Source: a candidate division TM6 bacterium UASB124 | GTDB taxonomy: Bacteria; Dependentiae; Babeliae; Babeliales; RVW-14 | Length of the DNA: 9,896 nucleotides | Assembly: GCA_001468855.1 (NCBI GenBank) | Contig: LDIV01000001.1 | Span: 75,020-84,915, forward strand | Direction of reading: 5' to 3' | Shown: positions 1-6,524 of the stretch, one piece after another | Layout: every line of letters starts with the position of its first letter | Numbering within the stretch: the first letter of the stretch is position 1 | Program-made: the position numbers and the translations under genes | Notes under the pieces: generated by a model | Databases searched by the model: none | What the model was told of the DNA's origin: nothing | The model's input: only the letters and a program-made list of their open reading frames with translations

Positions 1-51
1 GTGCCTTTCTCCTTAAATTTTTTTGAGTATATAAATTTTGGCGAAAGGCAC
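1..51. repeat. Inverted repeat able to form a long hairpin
   Basis: Bases 1-9 (GTGCCTTTC) are the exact reverse complement of bases 43-51 (GAAAGGCAC). After one mismatch the pairing continues for two bases (11-12 with 40-41), and the AT-rich arms inside (AAATTT at 15-20 and at 33-38) can also pair. The element starts at the window edge, so its outer limits are unknown. No T-run follows it directly on the plus strand, and none can be seen on the minus strand because the window ends. It could be a terminator or the end of an RNA gene lying to the left. Its function is not identified. Confidence 0.5.
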
Positions 52-71
52 TTATCTTTTCAAGAATTTTC

Positions 72-113
72 AAACCCCAAACTTACTTTACTATTAGGGT
101 TTTCGGTAAGTTT
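72..113. other. Two interleaved inverted repeats (possible H-type pseudoknot)
   Basis: AAACCC at 72-77 pairs perfectly with GGGTTT at 97-102, and AAACTTAC at 79-86 pairs perfectly with GTAAGTTT at 106-113. The order is A, B, A', B', the arrangement of an H-type pseudoknot, with connecting segments of 1, 10 and 3 bases. The two stems could also be alternatives to each other. The pairings are directly visible. Whether the region is transcribed, and in which direction, is not known. Confidence 0.4.
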
Positions 114-280
114 TCATAGTTAAGACAAAAGCGATAGCGGAGAAATCATTTTTGGGCTAAGGGATATTGCGTAGATATAATTGTTTTGGATCCAGAAAAA
201 ATATGCAAGTATATCAAGTATCAAAAAAAGCTAAAAAGGCAGATGGAAATTAGCGGCTAACTGATAGGGGAAGCAACTCT
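114..280. other. Non-coding stretch with no recognisable gene
   Basis: Together with the elements on either side, this makes a gene-free stretch of 390 bases at the left end. I see no convincing reading frame, tRNA or rRNA here. Short resemblances to RNase P RNA and tmRNA were considered and rejected. The sequence is A-rich on the plus strand with several short A-runs. It could hold the end of a transcript from the left, a small RNA, or simply spacer. Confidence 0.5.
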
Positions 281-335
281 AAAAACAAAAACCCACCTTG
301 GGGGCAATTTAAAGCAACCGCCTTTGGTGGTGGGT
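281..335 (-). terminator. Rho-independent terminator of the bamD-yraN transcript
   Basis: Read on the minus strand, ACCCACC (335-329) pairs with GGTGGGT (297-291). An inner helix GGCGGTT/AATTGCC, which includes two G-U pairs, closes a 6-base loop. The outer stem runs straight into TTTTTGTTTTT (plus-strand A-run 281-291). It lies about 55 bases beyond the yraN stop codon. On the plus strand the hairpin is not followed by a T-run, so it should work leftward only. Confidence 0.8.
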
Positions 336-390
336 AGGCTGTTTTCGACAGAAGTGTTTGCAATGTGATCTAGAAAACTATAATTTCAAC

Positions 391-750
391 TTATCGTTCA
401 GTAAATGCGTTTTCTATGTATTCAATATGAGGCTTGCCTTGTTCAAAGATAACAGTGGCAATATCGAAACGAAAAACTTTATCGTGTAATTGATTGGCAA
501 GAATAAAGTGATGCGCCGCCATGATGATACGTTGCTGCTTGCTGTACGTTACAACTTGGGCGGTTGGAAAATATTCTTTGTTACGTGTTTTAACTTCAAT
601 GAACGCAACAACATCATCATTGGTTGCAATAATATCAACTTCGCCGCGACGGGTTTGATAGTTGCGAGCAAGAATGTTGAATTGATGGTTGCGAAGCCAC
701 TCGCAGACTAACGACTCTCCGTTGTTACCAAAAGCTCTATGTGGTTGCAT
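391..750 (-). CDS. yraN: YraN/UPF0102 family putative endonuclease-fold protein
   Basis: This 119-residue protein has the usual length and pattern of the UPF0102 (YraN) family. FGNNGE near residues 7-12 is followed by NYQTRRGEVDIIA (30-42) and FIEVKTR (50-56). The spaced GEVD and EVK residues (E37, D39, E52, K54) match the D/E-x-K metal-binding arrangement of Holliday-junction-resolvase-like nuclease folds. Family members are soluble and are thought to act on DNA, but their biological role is poorly established. The gene starts 6 bases after the bamD stop codon and is probably co-transcribed with it. The ATG at 750 is chosen because it includes the conserved FGNNGE. No clear Shine-Dalgarno sequence precedes it, so translation may be coupled to bamD. 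A good terminator follows. The family call is firm; the nuclease function is inferred from the fold. Confidence 0.92.
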   Translation of the reverse strand: MQPHRAFGNNGESLVCEWLRNHQFNILARNYQTRRGEVDIIATNDDVVAFIEVKTRNKEYFPTAQVVTYSKQQRIIMAAHHFILANQLHDKVFRFDIATVIFEQGKPHIEYIENAFTER

Positions 751-756
751 GCGTTA

Positions 757-1536
757 TTAGAATATGAAAACACGCTTTGCAGTTAATGCTTGCGCCATTT
801 GGGTGAATTCGGAATTAGGATGCTTGCTCATGAGTGTTGCAAGATTTTCTTCCAATACTTTGGAATTTTTTTCTCGTGATGCAAGCTTGCATTCTAAATA
901 AAGGATCTGTGGTTCACGTGAAATATTTTTGCTTAAGTATTTATCTTTGAGATATTTCAAACGATTACGCGCGGCATCGTAGTTTTTATGTTTGACATAA
1001 AAGTTAAATATATAAATTTCTTTATCGATTAATTTATTTTCACACGTTGTATGAATATCCACAATGTCTTTGCGATATTTCTTGTAGGAATCATTTTGTA
1101 GATATTCTTGGCAGAGCCTTACCGTTTCATCGGTGTCTGTTTGGTCGCAATCAGTGCGTAACGTTTGATAGAATGTTGACAAGATAGATTTATATTTTGA
1201 GTATTCTGCTTGCTGGTCGGCTGGGTAAAATTCATTAAAATTTTCATATAAAGCTTGAGCTGCAGCATATCTGCCATTTTCAAAGCACAAATCTGCTAAT
1301 TGTAATTTGTATCGACCGATGTTTGCATGATCAGGAAAGCGAGTGATAATTTCTTCTAAGTATGCAATGGCAGCTTCACCTTTTTTCTTGCCTGAAAGCT
1401 CTTTTGCTTTACCGTCAAGTTCGTCAAATGACATATCTGCAATGGTTTTATCTTTGGCGCAGCTTGCAAGGGCTATTAAGATGCCAAGGGTGAGACATTT
1501 TAAGCCGATTTGTTTGGTTATGTGTAACATATTCAT
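757..1536 (-). CDS. bamD: BamD-like outer-membrane assembly lipoprotein
   Basis: This 259-residue protein has an N-terminal lipoprotein signal: a short basic start, a hydrophobic core and the lipobox LASC, with the lipidated Cys at residue 26. Ala follows the Cys, so no inner-membrane retention signal is seen and an outer-membrane location is expected. The rest is helical TPR-type sequence. LQLADLCFENGRYAAAQALY (63-82) and the Tyr/Pro-rich follow-on are typical of BamD (YfiO), as is NYDAARNRLKYLKDKYL near 184-200. BamD is a periplasmic lipoprotein that works with the BamA barrel to fold outer-membrane proteins. E. coli BamD is about 245 residues, so the length fits. AAAGG lies about 9 bases before the ATG. 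A second ATG two codons later is possible. The gene is divergent from yidC and sits just upstream of yraN. It could alternatively be a generic TPR lipoprotein, but the whole-length pattern favours BamD. Confidence 0.84.
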   Translation of the reverse strand: MNMLHITKQIGLKCLTLGILIALASCAKDKTIADMSFDELDGKAKELSGKKKGEAAIAYLEEIITRFPDHANIGRYKLQLADLCFENGRYAAAQALYENFNEFYPADQQAEYSKYKSILSTFYQTLRTDCDQTDTDETVRLCQEYLQNDSYKKYRKDIVDIHTTCENKLIDKEIYIFNFYVKHKNYDAARNRLKYLKDKYLSKNISREPQILYLECKLASREKNSKVLEENLATLMSKHPNSEFTQMAQALTAKRVFIF

Positions 1537-1567
1537 GATTAAAACCTTTAAAATACTCTTTTTTACA

Positions 1568-1579
1568 TATACATGTATA
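1568..1579. promoter_or_regulatory. Perfect 12-bp palindrome upstream of bamD
   Basis: TATACATGTATA is a perfect palindrome about 30 bases upstream of the bamD start codon, in the divergent region between bamD and yidC. Read leftward it contains TATA-rich hexamers that could serve as a -10 element, though I see no matching -35. It may be a repressor or activator half-site pair, or simply AT-rich promoter DNA. Confidence 0.3.
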
Positions 1580-1651
1580 CAGGTAATGCTACCAGCCCAT
1601 GATTTTTTTGTAAACCAGTGTCCGGTTGGGTAGATTCGGGTGTATTTGCGC

Positions 1652-1680
1652 TAGAAAGAACGATTGTTCTCTGTTACAAT
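1652..1680 (+). promoter_or_regulatory. Candidate promoter for yidC-recR with an internal GAAC-N4-GTTC operator-like palindrome
   Basis: TACAAT at 1675-1680 is a good -10 hexamer. At 17-base spacing the -35 position holds TAGAAA (1652-1657), a weak match to TTGACA. Between them lies the inverted repeat AGAAC-GATT-GTTCT (1657-1670). It matches the GAAC-N4-GTTC core of the LexA box known from Bacillus and other Gram-positives. A protein bound there would block the promoter. The palindrome is certain as sequence; the promoter and any regulator are inference. Confidence 0.35.
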
Positions 1681-1745
1681 AAGCCTTTCTATTAATTTCA
1701 TTGTAAGGTCACCCGCATACAATAAAACACAAAGGGAAAATTCAA

Positions 1746-3350
1746 ATGGACAAGAAAATATTTATCGCCATTGGTTTGTCACTGGCAACGGTATGGGTTT
1801 TTAATTATTACGTGAGTAAAAAAGTTCAGCCGGAAAAACCTGGTGTTGTTGCTGTTGGTGGGCAAAAAGCTGCTCCGGTACCGGGCCAACCTATTAAGGT
1901 TGCCAGCAACGAAGATTTATCTAAGCCATTGGCGTTAGATGTCGATTTTGCGGACAAAAAGCTTGGCCAACAAGAGACTGTGGTATCGGTTGAAACAGAT
2001 TATTGTCAGGCAAATTTATCCACCTATGGTGCCGTTTTGACGAATCTTGATTTTAAGGAGCACCATGGTAAGGCAGGTACCCCATTGCGCACCGTATACA
2101 ATAAAGGTGTGTATGATGAAGAACAACGTAAAAAAGGGTGCTTTCTGGTTGCTCTTGATAAACAAACACCGTATGTTTATTCCTTTGTTGAAAAACGTAA
2201 TACAGATAAAAAAATAGAGGTTGTTTTTAAAACAGAAAACGAATCGTGGATTATTACCAAAACGTATAGTTTTCATAGGGACAGCTATCAGATTGATTTA
2301 ATGCTTGCATTGGCATCTAAGACAAACGAGGTACAACCGGTTAAGCCGCGTATTTTCTTTGCAGCGCCGTTTGTTAATGAAATTGCTGATGATGCAGCCA
2401 CTATTGTCAATTGGAATGAACAAAAACAATCATTGGAAACAAGCGATGCGGCAGCTACTCAAGGCCTTGCTTGGTTCTGGACAAATTCAAAGCCGCTCTT
2501 TGGGGCACAAGATCGCTACTTTGTTAATGCGTTGATTAATGATCCTGCAAAATTTGTACAACGTGCATACGTTAAACAGTTTGATCCTAAAAATATATAT
2601 CCGGTGCTTGAAGGTCCGGAGATTTTATCCGGTAAAGCAGAGTGGCAATTGTCATTTTATATGGGGCCTAAATTGACCGATCATTTAAATTATGTAGATG
2701 ATCGTCTTGAAGATGTTCTATCATTCGGTTGGCTTTCATGGTTGTGTAAGCTATTGCTCAAATTGCTCGCCTATATTTATGGTTTTATTGGTAACTATGG
2801 TTGGGCCATTATCATAATGACCATTTTACTGAAACTTCCCTTTACGCCGCTTTCCATTTATTCGCGCAAACAAATGGAAATTTATCAGCATTACCTTCCA
2901 TCAATTAATAAAATTCGTACCAAGTATCGTCAAGACATGCAAATGCAACATGCTGAACTTATGAAGTTTTATAAGGATCATAATATATCGCCGTCAACGC
3001 ACTTTGTTGGTTGCCTGCCGCTCTTAATTCAAATGCCGATCCTTTTTGCATTGTATCGTGTGTTGAATAATTATCTTGATCTCTATCAAGCACCATTTAT
3101 TGGATGGATAACAGATTTGTCATCCAAGGATCCTTATTATGTAATACCAATTTTGATGGGTATTTCGATGTTGTGGCAGCAACAAATGACACCTGTATCC
3201 GATGGCAAACAAAAAGTTGTTATGATTTTCATGTCAATTTTTATGACAGTATTGTTTGCTAATTTTCCCGTTGGTTTGGTTTTGTATTGGTTTATGAACA
3301 ATCTCTTGACCATCGGTGAGGACTACATCAGAAAGATTTTTTTTAAGTGA
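1746..3350 (+). CDS. yidC: YidC membrane protein insertase
   Basis: This 534-residue protein has the Gram-negative YidC layout. An N-terminal signal-anchor helix (about 4-23) follows MDKK, then comes a low-complexity Val/Ala/Pro-rich linker, then a large periplasmic beta domain to about residue 325. The C-terminal conserved insertase core has helices near 346-366, 420-440, 463-479 and 491-518. Family signatures include CLPLLIQMPILFALY (423-437), QAPFIGWITDLSSKDPYYV (448-466), ILMG (469-472) and FPVGLVLYWFMNNLLTI (507-523). YidC inserts inner-membrane proteins, alone or with SecYEG. The positively charged groove residue, Arg366 in E. coli, is Lys363 here. AAAGGGA lies 8-9 bases before the ATG. 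The usual neighbours rnpA and rpmH are not upstream; bamD diverges there instead. recR follows after 6 bases. Confidence 0.97.
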   Translation: MDKKIFIAIGLSLATVWVFNYYVSKKVQPEKPGVVAVGGQKAAPVPGQPIKVASNEDLSKPLALDVDFADKKLGQQETVVSVETDYCQANLSTYGAVLTNLDFKEHHGKAGTPLRTVYNKGVYDEEQRKKGCFLVALDKQTPYVYSFVEKRNTDKKIEVVFKTENESWIITKTYSFHRDSYQIDLMLALASKTNEVQPVKPRIFFAAPFVNEIADDAATIVNWNEQKQSLETSDAAATQGLAWFWTNSKPLFGAQDRYFVNALINDPAKFVQRAYVKQFDPKNIYPVLEGPEILSGKAEWQLSFYMGPKLTDHLNYVDDRLEDVLSFGWLSWLCKLLLKLLAYIYGFIGNYGWAIIIMTILLKLPFTPLSIYSRKQMEIYQHYLPSINKIRTKYRQDMQMQHAELMKFYKDHNISPSTHFVGCLPLLIQMPILFALYRVLNNYLDLYQAPFIGWITDLSSKDPYYVIPILMGISMLWQQQMTPVSDGKQKVVMIFMSIFMTVLFANFPVGLVLYWFMNNLLTIGEDYIRKIFFK

Positions 3351-3356
3351 TGTGTC

Positions 3357-3956
3357 ATGTTTGCCCAACTTCCCGTATTTCAACAATTGATTCGACAGCT
3401 CCAACGTATTCCATATTTGGCTTCAAAAAATGTGTATAAGGTTGCTATTTATTTTCTAACCAGCGACCAAAAAGCAATTGAGCATTTGTGTGCAACTATT
3501 CTGGAGGCCAAAAAAGAGATTCGTCCCTGTGCTCGATGCTTTAATTGGACCGAGGGACAAGAGCTGTGTAGTATTTGCCTGTCGCAAAAACGTGATCATG
3601 GTGTTATTTGCGTGGTTGAGACATGGTACGATCTTTTTGCTCTTGAGAATGCCGGTGAATATCGTGGGGTCTATCATGTTCTGGGTGGTGCGTTATGTCC
3701 CCTCGAGGGTGTTGGGCCTGATCAATTGACGATTTCGGCATTTCTTAATCGTCTTGATGATAGTGTAAAAGAGATCATTTTTGCTACCAATCCGACACCG
3801 GAGGGCGAGGCTACAGCAAGTTATATATGGTCAAAAATGAATAAGAAATCTATTAACGTGTCAAAATTAGCAAGTGGAGTTCCAATCGGTTCATCGCTTG
3901 AATACATGGACCGTGTTACTATTGGCAAGGCATTATTAGGTAGAAGACCATTTTGA
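3357..3956 (+). CDS. recR: Recombination mediator protein RecR
   Basis: This 199-residue protein has the usual RecR length and order. An N-terminal helix-hairpin-helix region (about 8-33) is followed by a four-Cys zinc finger (C58-x2-C61-x9-C71-x2-C74). A Toprim domain then carries VVE (86-88), HVLGGALCPLEGVGPDQL (107-124) and IIFATNPTPEGEATASY (140-156), and the typical C-terminal SGVPIGSSLEY and LLGRRPF complete it. RecR works with RecO, and in many species RecF, to load RecA on SSB-coated gaps. It forms a ring clamp on DNA. No recO, recF or dnaX is in the window. The hairpin region is divergent: the usual PGxGxK becomes IPYLASK, with both Gly lost but the Lys kept. The ATG begins 6 bases after the yidC stop, so the genes are surely co-transcribed. 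No strong ribosome site is present, which suggests coupled translation. Confidence 0.96.
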   Translation: MFAQLPVFQQLIRQLQRIPYLASKNVYKVAIYFLTSDQKAIEHLCATILEAKKEIRPCARCFNWTEGQELCSICLSQKRDHGVICVVETWYDLFALENAGEYRGVYHVLGGALCPLEGVGPDQLTISAFLNRLDDSVKEIIFATNPTPEGEATASYIWSKMNKKSINVSKLASGVPIGSSLEYMDRVTIGKALLGRRPF

Positions 3957-3996
3957 TTGTATTCAGCCTCTATCATGTAATGTTTTTTTTAATCCC

Positions 3997-4061
3997 GTTC
4001 GTGGCAGGCGAAATTTTTTAACACCGAATGGTGTTGATAAAATTCGTGTTGAGCTACGAAC
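3997..4061 (+). promoter_or_regulatory. Structured leader between recR and lptD
   Basis: Within the 127-base gap ahead of lptD, AACACC-GAAT-GGTGTT (4020-4035) forms a perfect 6-bp hairpin with a 4-base loop. GTTCGT (3997-4002) is the exact complement of ACGAAC (4056-4061) and could enclose it. ACGAA (4056-4060) can instead pair with TTCGT (4043-4047), so the two long-range pairings compete. No strong T-run follows on the plus strand, so this is not an obvious terminator. It could stabilise the mRNA, process it, or control lptD. Function is unproven. Confidence 0.3.
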
Positions 4062-4073
4062 ACAAAAAAATTT

Positions 4074-4078
4074 AAGGA
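4074..4078 (+). promoter_or_regulatory. Ribosome binding site that fixes the lptD start
   Basis: AAGGA ends 5 bases before the ATG at 4084. A second in-frame ATG at 4132 (residue 17), immediately before the hydrophobic signal core, has no such sequence ahead of it. The site therefore supports the longer N-terminus, giving an unusually long charged region before the signal helix. Confidence 0.6.
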
Positions 4079-4083
4079 TTTCG

Positions 4084-6501
4084 ATGGTTCGATATATTTT
4101 GCTCGCTTTTAAAGCCCGCAAAACATTCGCCATGAATCGGTTTCTTGTAGGTATCTTGCTCTTAGACATACTTCAATGTTTAACGATATGTCCATTGTCT
4201 GCTGTTGTTAAAGATATAACACGATCTCTTAAGGTTCTACACATTAATAGTATTAGTCAAAAAGCAAACGACCAAAGTCAGTTGTTCTTTGATGGAGAAG
4301 TAGAGGTTTTTATTGATCGTCGGTTGCATGTATGGGCTGATCATGTTTTTGTTGATGAAAAGAAGCAGGTCCTGGTTGCCCGCAGCGATCCTGGGAGCGC
4401 TGTTATTATTGAAGATAACAACTTTTTTATTCTTGCTGATCGCTTCGCTTTTGATTTGCTCCATAAAGTTGGTTCTGCAAAAAATTTACGGTTACATGTT
4501 GATGAAGGTTATTTTGCCGCACACAAGGCAGAAAAATTAAATGATTCCGATTGGCAACTGGTGGATATGGTTTATACCGCTTGCGATGCAGAAAATCCTC
4601 ATTGGCAGATTCAGGCTCATCATGCCATGGTGCGTGGTAACTATTTTGTCAAAGCATCCGGATTGGCTTTCCATATCGGTAAAGTACCGGTTTTATGGCT
4701 CCCACGGTTTATTTTTCCTATTCAAGGACATTCTAAATCTGGCTTTTTGATTCCCCGTTTTACCTTTGATTACGAATACGGTCTTGGTATCCGGCAGGAT
4801 TATTACAAATATTTTTCACCGCATTGTGATGCAACCTTTGGTATTGATTGGTGTGATCGCAAAGGTGTTTTGTTTCCTGCTGAGTTTAGATGGGCTCAAT
4901 CATCAGATAGCTTTATGTCATTTAAGGGTCTTTATGCAGTGTTGCGTGACCGCTTTTTGCAGAAGCAGAGAAAAATAGTGAAGGCAACTGAACGGCCTTA
5001 TTGGATAACAGGAAAAGATTTCAGACAGTGGCCGCATATTTTTGGAGCCACCGATGTTCGTTCGTTGTTACGTCTTGATGTCGGTATGGATAAGCGTGTT
5101 GGATATCATTTTTTTAGTTCAACGAATGATGTTGATGATACTTTTTATAATACCTTGAATATGCGCTTCTTTTGGCCAAAAAATCTTGTATCCTTATGGG
5201 CCGATTATACTAAGACAAGCAGAAAGTGTTATACACAGCCTACCCAGGAGCAAAAGACTTTTATCAATGAGCGATGTTGCAATTATTGTCGGACGCTTAA
5301 CGCTGTTAAAGAGACGGAAGATCGTGTTGTTATAACACAATTGCCTCATACTGAATGGAATACTGCTTATAAAAATTTGGCTAACATTCTTTTTTGTCGA
5401 CATGATTTTTTTATTGATCAGGCATTGTATCGGCAACAAGAAATACAACGACTCTATATAAACTCCTGTATGATCAAACAGTGGTCATCGGTGCCATTGT
5501 CAAAAGCCGATGTGATGCGTATGACATATCGGGGGCGAGCGGGTATTAGCCGTTCTATTTTTCACAATGCTTTGTCAGCCTATATAGAACCGACATTTCA
5601 AGTTGCAAGTACACTTGCTCAACCGCACATATTAGCATCAAAAAATGTTTTAGAGGAACGGCTGTTTGCTCAGGGGGCCTATCGTTTGTTTGCTGAATAT
5701 GGTGCTGAATGGGCACTGCCAGAGGGAACAGTTCAATCAAACAATGGCCGTTTCTGTTATACAATTCAACCGCTTTTCGGCTGGGAGTTTTTACCCAAAT
5801 TTTATCAGAATAATTGGTATTATTTTGATAAATGGGATCGAGCTTATCCAAAAAATGAATTGGCATGTACTATCAGAAATTCATGGGATATCGGCAAGCT
5901 TCGTCTAGATTTAGACCTTAAGCAAGGATATGATTTTTATACCCGTTCAGATATTTTCCCCTTGCGTCGAGGAGTGAATCAAAAACATTTACTGCCTTTC
6001 CGGTATGATTTTTCCTGTTCACATGACAATATTATGTTTGGTCTTAACCAGGAATTTGAGATCGGTCGTAAAGCGTTGTTGCAATCAGAAGTTTACACAT
6101 CATTAAATGTAAAAAATGTAACTTTTGGGATTGGTTATTTATACCAATGTCGAGGGCTTATGAAGCAACGTGAATTGCTTTCTAATGTTCCACACTTTAT
6201 TACCGTAAATCTTGCAGTCCCCCTGGGTGAGCATGCCACACTTTCATATGGTGGTCAGTTCTATGCATCACAACGATCATCGTGGTTTCTTTTTGATGGC
6301 ATAGCACCGCTTATTCATTGTGTACGGTTAGATTATGATGGCCATTGTTGGGGTGCTTACATTGGTTTTGAAGAAAAGAAATATAAAGAATATGGTATTG
6401 GCAGAAATGAATGCGCTGTTGCATGTGCATTTCGGCTTGACTCGTTGGGGTCATTTGCCAAAAAATTTAGGAAATTTCCTCAAATTATCTTTGGACAGTA
6501 A
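4084..6501 (+). CDS. lptD: LptD-like LPS-assembly outer-membrane protein
   Basis: This 805-residue protein has a long N-terminal region, a signal helix (about 18-36) and a likely cleavage site after LSA (38-40). An LptA-like OstA domain (about 45-160) follows, then the LptD hallmark stretch. That stretch includes YTACDAENPHWQI (164-176), VPVLWLPRFIFPI (201-213), KSGFLIPRF (218-226) and SPHCDATFGIDW (245-256). The remaining 550 residues are rich in alternating aromatic/polar strands, as expected for the C-terminal barrel. LptD, with the lipoprotein LptE, moves lipopolysaccharide into the outer leaflet. E. coli LptD is about 784 residues, so the length fits. Cys167 matches the barrel-proximal Cys173 of E. 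coli and Cys755 (HCWGAYIGF) matches the Cys724/725 position. The N-terminal Cys31 partner is absent, while about 15 further Cys are present, including CCNYC at 398-402. pepP follows after 23 bases. Confidence 0.92.
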   Translation: MVRYILLAFKARKTFAMNRFLVGILLLDILQCLTICPLSAVVKDITRSLKVLHINSISQKANDQSQLFFDGEVEVFIDRRLHVWADHVFVDEKKQVLVARSDPGSAVIIEDNNFFILADRFAFDLLHKVGSAKNLRLHVDEGYFAAHKAEKLNDSDWQLVDMVYTACDAENPHWQIQAHHAMVRGNYFVKASGLAFHIGKVPVLWLPRFIFPIQGHSKSGFLIPRFTFDYEYGLGIRQDYYKYFSPHCDATFGIDWCDRKGVLFPAEFRWAQSSDSFMSFKGLYAVLRDRFLQKQRKIVKATERPYWITGKDFRQWPHIFGATDVRSLLRLDVGMDKRVGYHFFSSTNDVDDTFYNTLNMRFFWPKNLVSLWADYTKTSRKCYTQPTQEQKTFINERCCNYCRTLNAVKETEDRVVITQLPHTEWNTAYKNLANILFCRHDFFIDQALYRQQEIQRLYINSCMIKQWSSVPLSKADVMRMTYRGRAGISRSIFHNALSAYIEPTFQVASTLAQPHILASKNVLEERLFAQGAYRLFAEYGAEWALPEGTVQSNNGRFCYTIQPLFGWEFLPKFYQNNWYYFDKWDRAYPKNELACTIRNSWDIGKLRLDLDLKQGYDFYTRSDIFPLRRGVNQKHLLPFRYDFSCSHDNIMFGLNQEFEIGRKALLQSEVYTSLNVKNVTFGIGYLYQCRGLMKQRELLSNVPHFITVNLAVPLGEHATLSYGGQFYASQRSSWFLFDGIAPLIHCVRLDYDGHCWGAYIGFEEKKYKEYGIGRNECAVACAFRLDSLGSFAKKFRKFPQIIFGQ

Positions 6502-6524
6502 CGAAGTTTTTAGAAAGGGAGAGT

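Noticed and set aside
335..380. TTTTCGACAG resembling the 5' signature of tmRNA.
   Set aside because: It is followed within about 30 bases by the yraN coding region, with no tag reading frame or 3' T-arm. CTGT-TTTCG-ACAG is just a short hairpin.
281..400. Resemblance to RNase P RNA on the plus strand (AAACCCAC, CAACCGCC, GGGTAGGCTG and CTAGA in succession).
   Set aside because: The two halves of the universal P4 core (GAGGAAAGTCCGGGC-like and ACAGAA-CCGGCTTA-like) are missing and spacing is wrong. The same bases are explained better as a minus-strand terminator plus the end of yraN.
1343..1633. Plus-strand reading frame of 96 codons overlapping the start of bamD.
   Set aside because: It is antisense to the well-supported bamD signal and TPR region, has no ribosome site and no recognisable motif. 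It is a shadow.
5194..5866. Minus-strand frames inside lptD.
   Set aside because: lptD is continuous and has strong family motifs on the plus strand; the opposite frames lack ribosome sites and conserved features.
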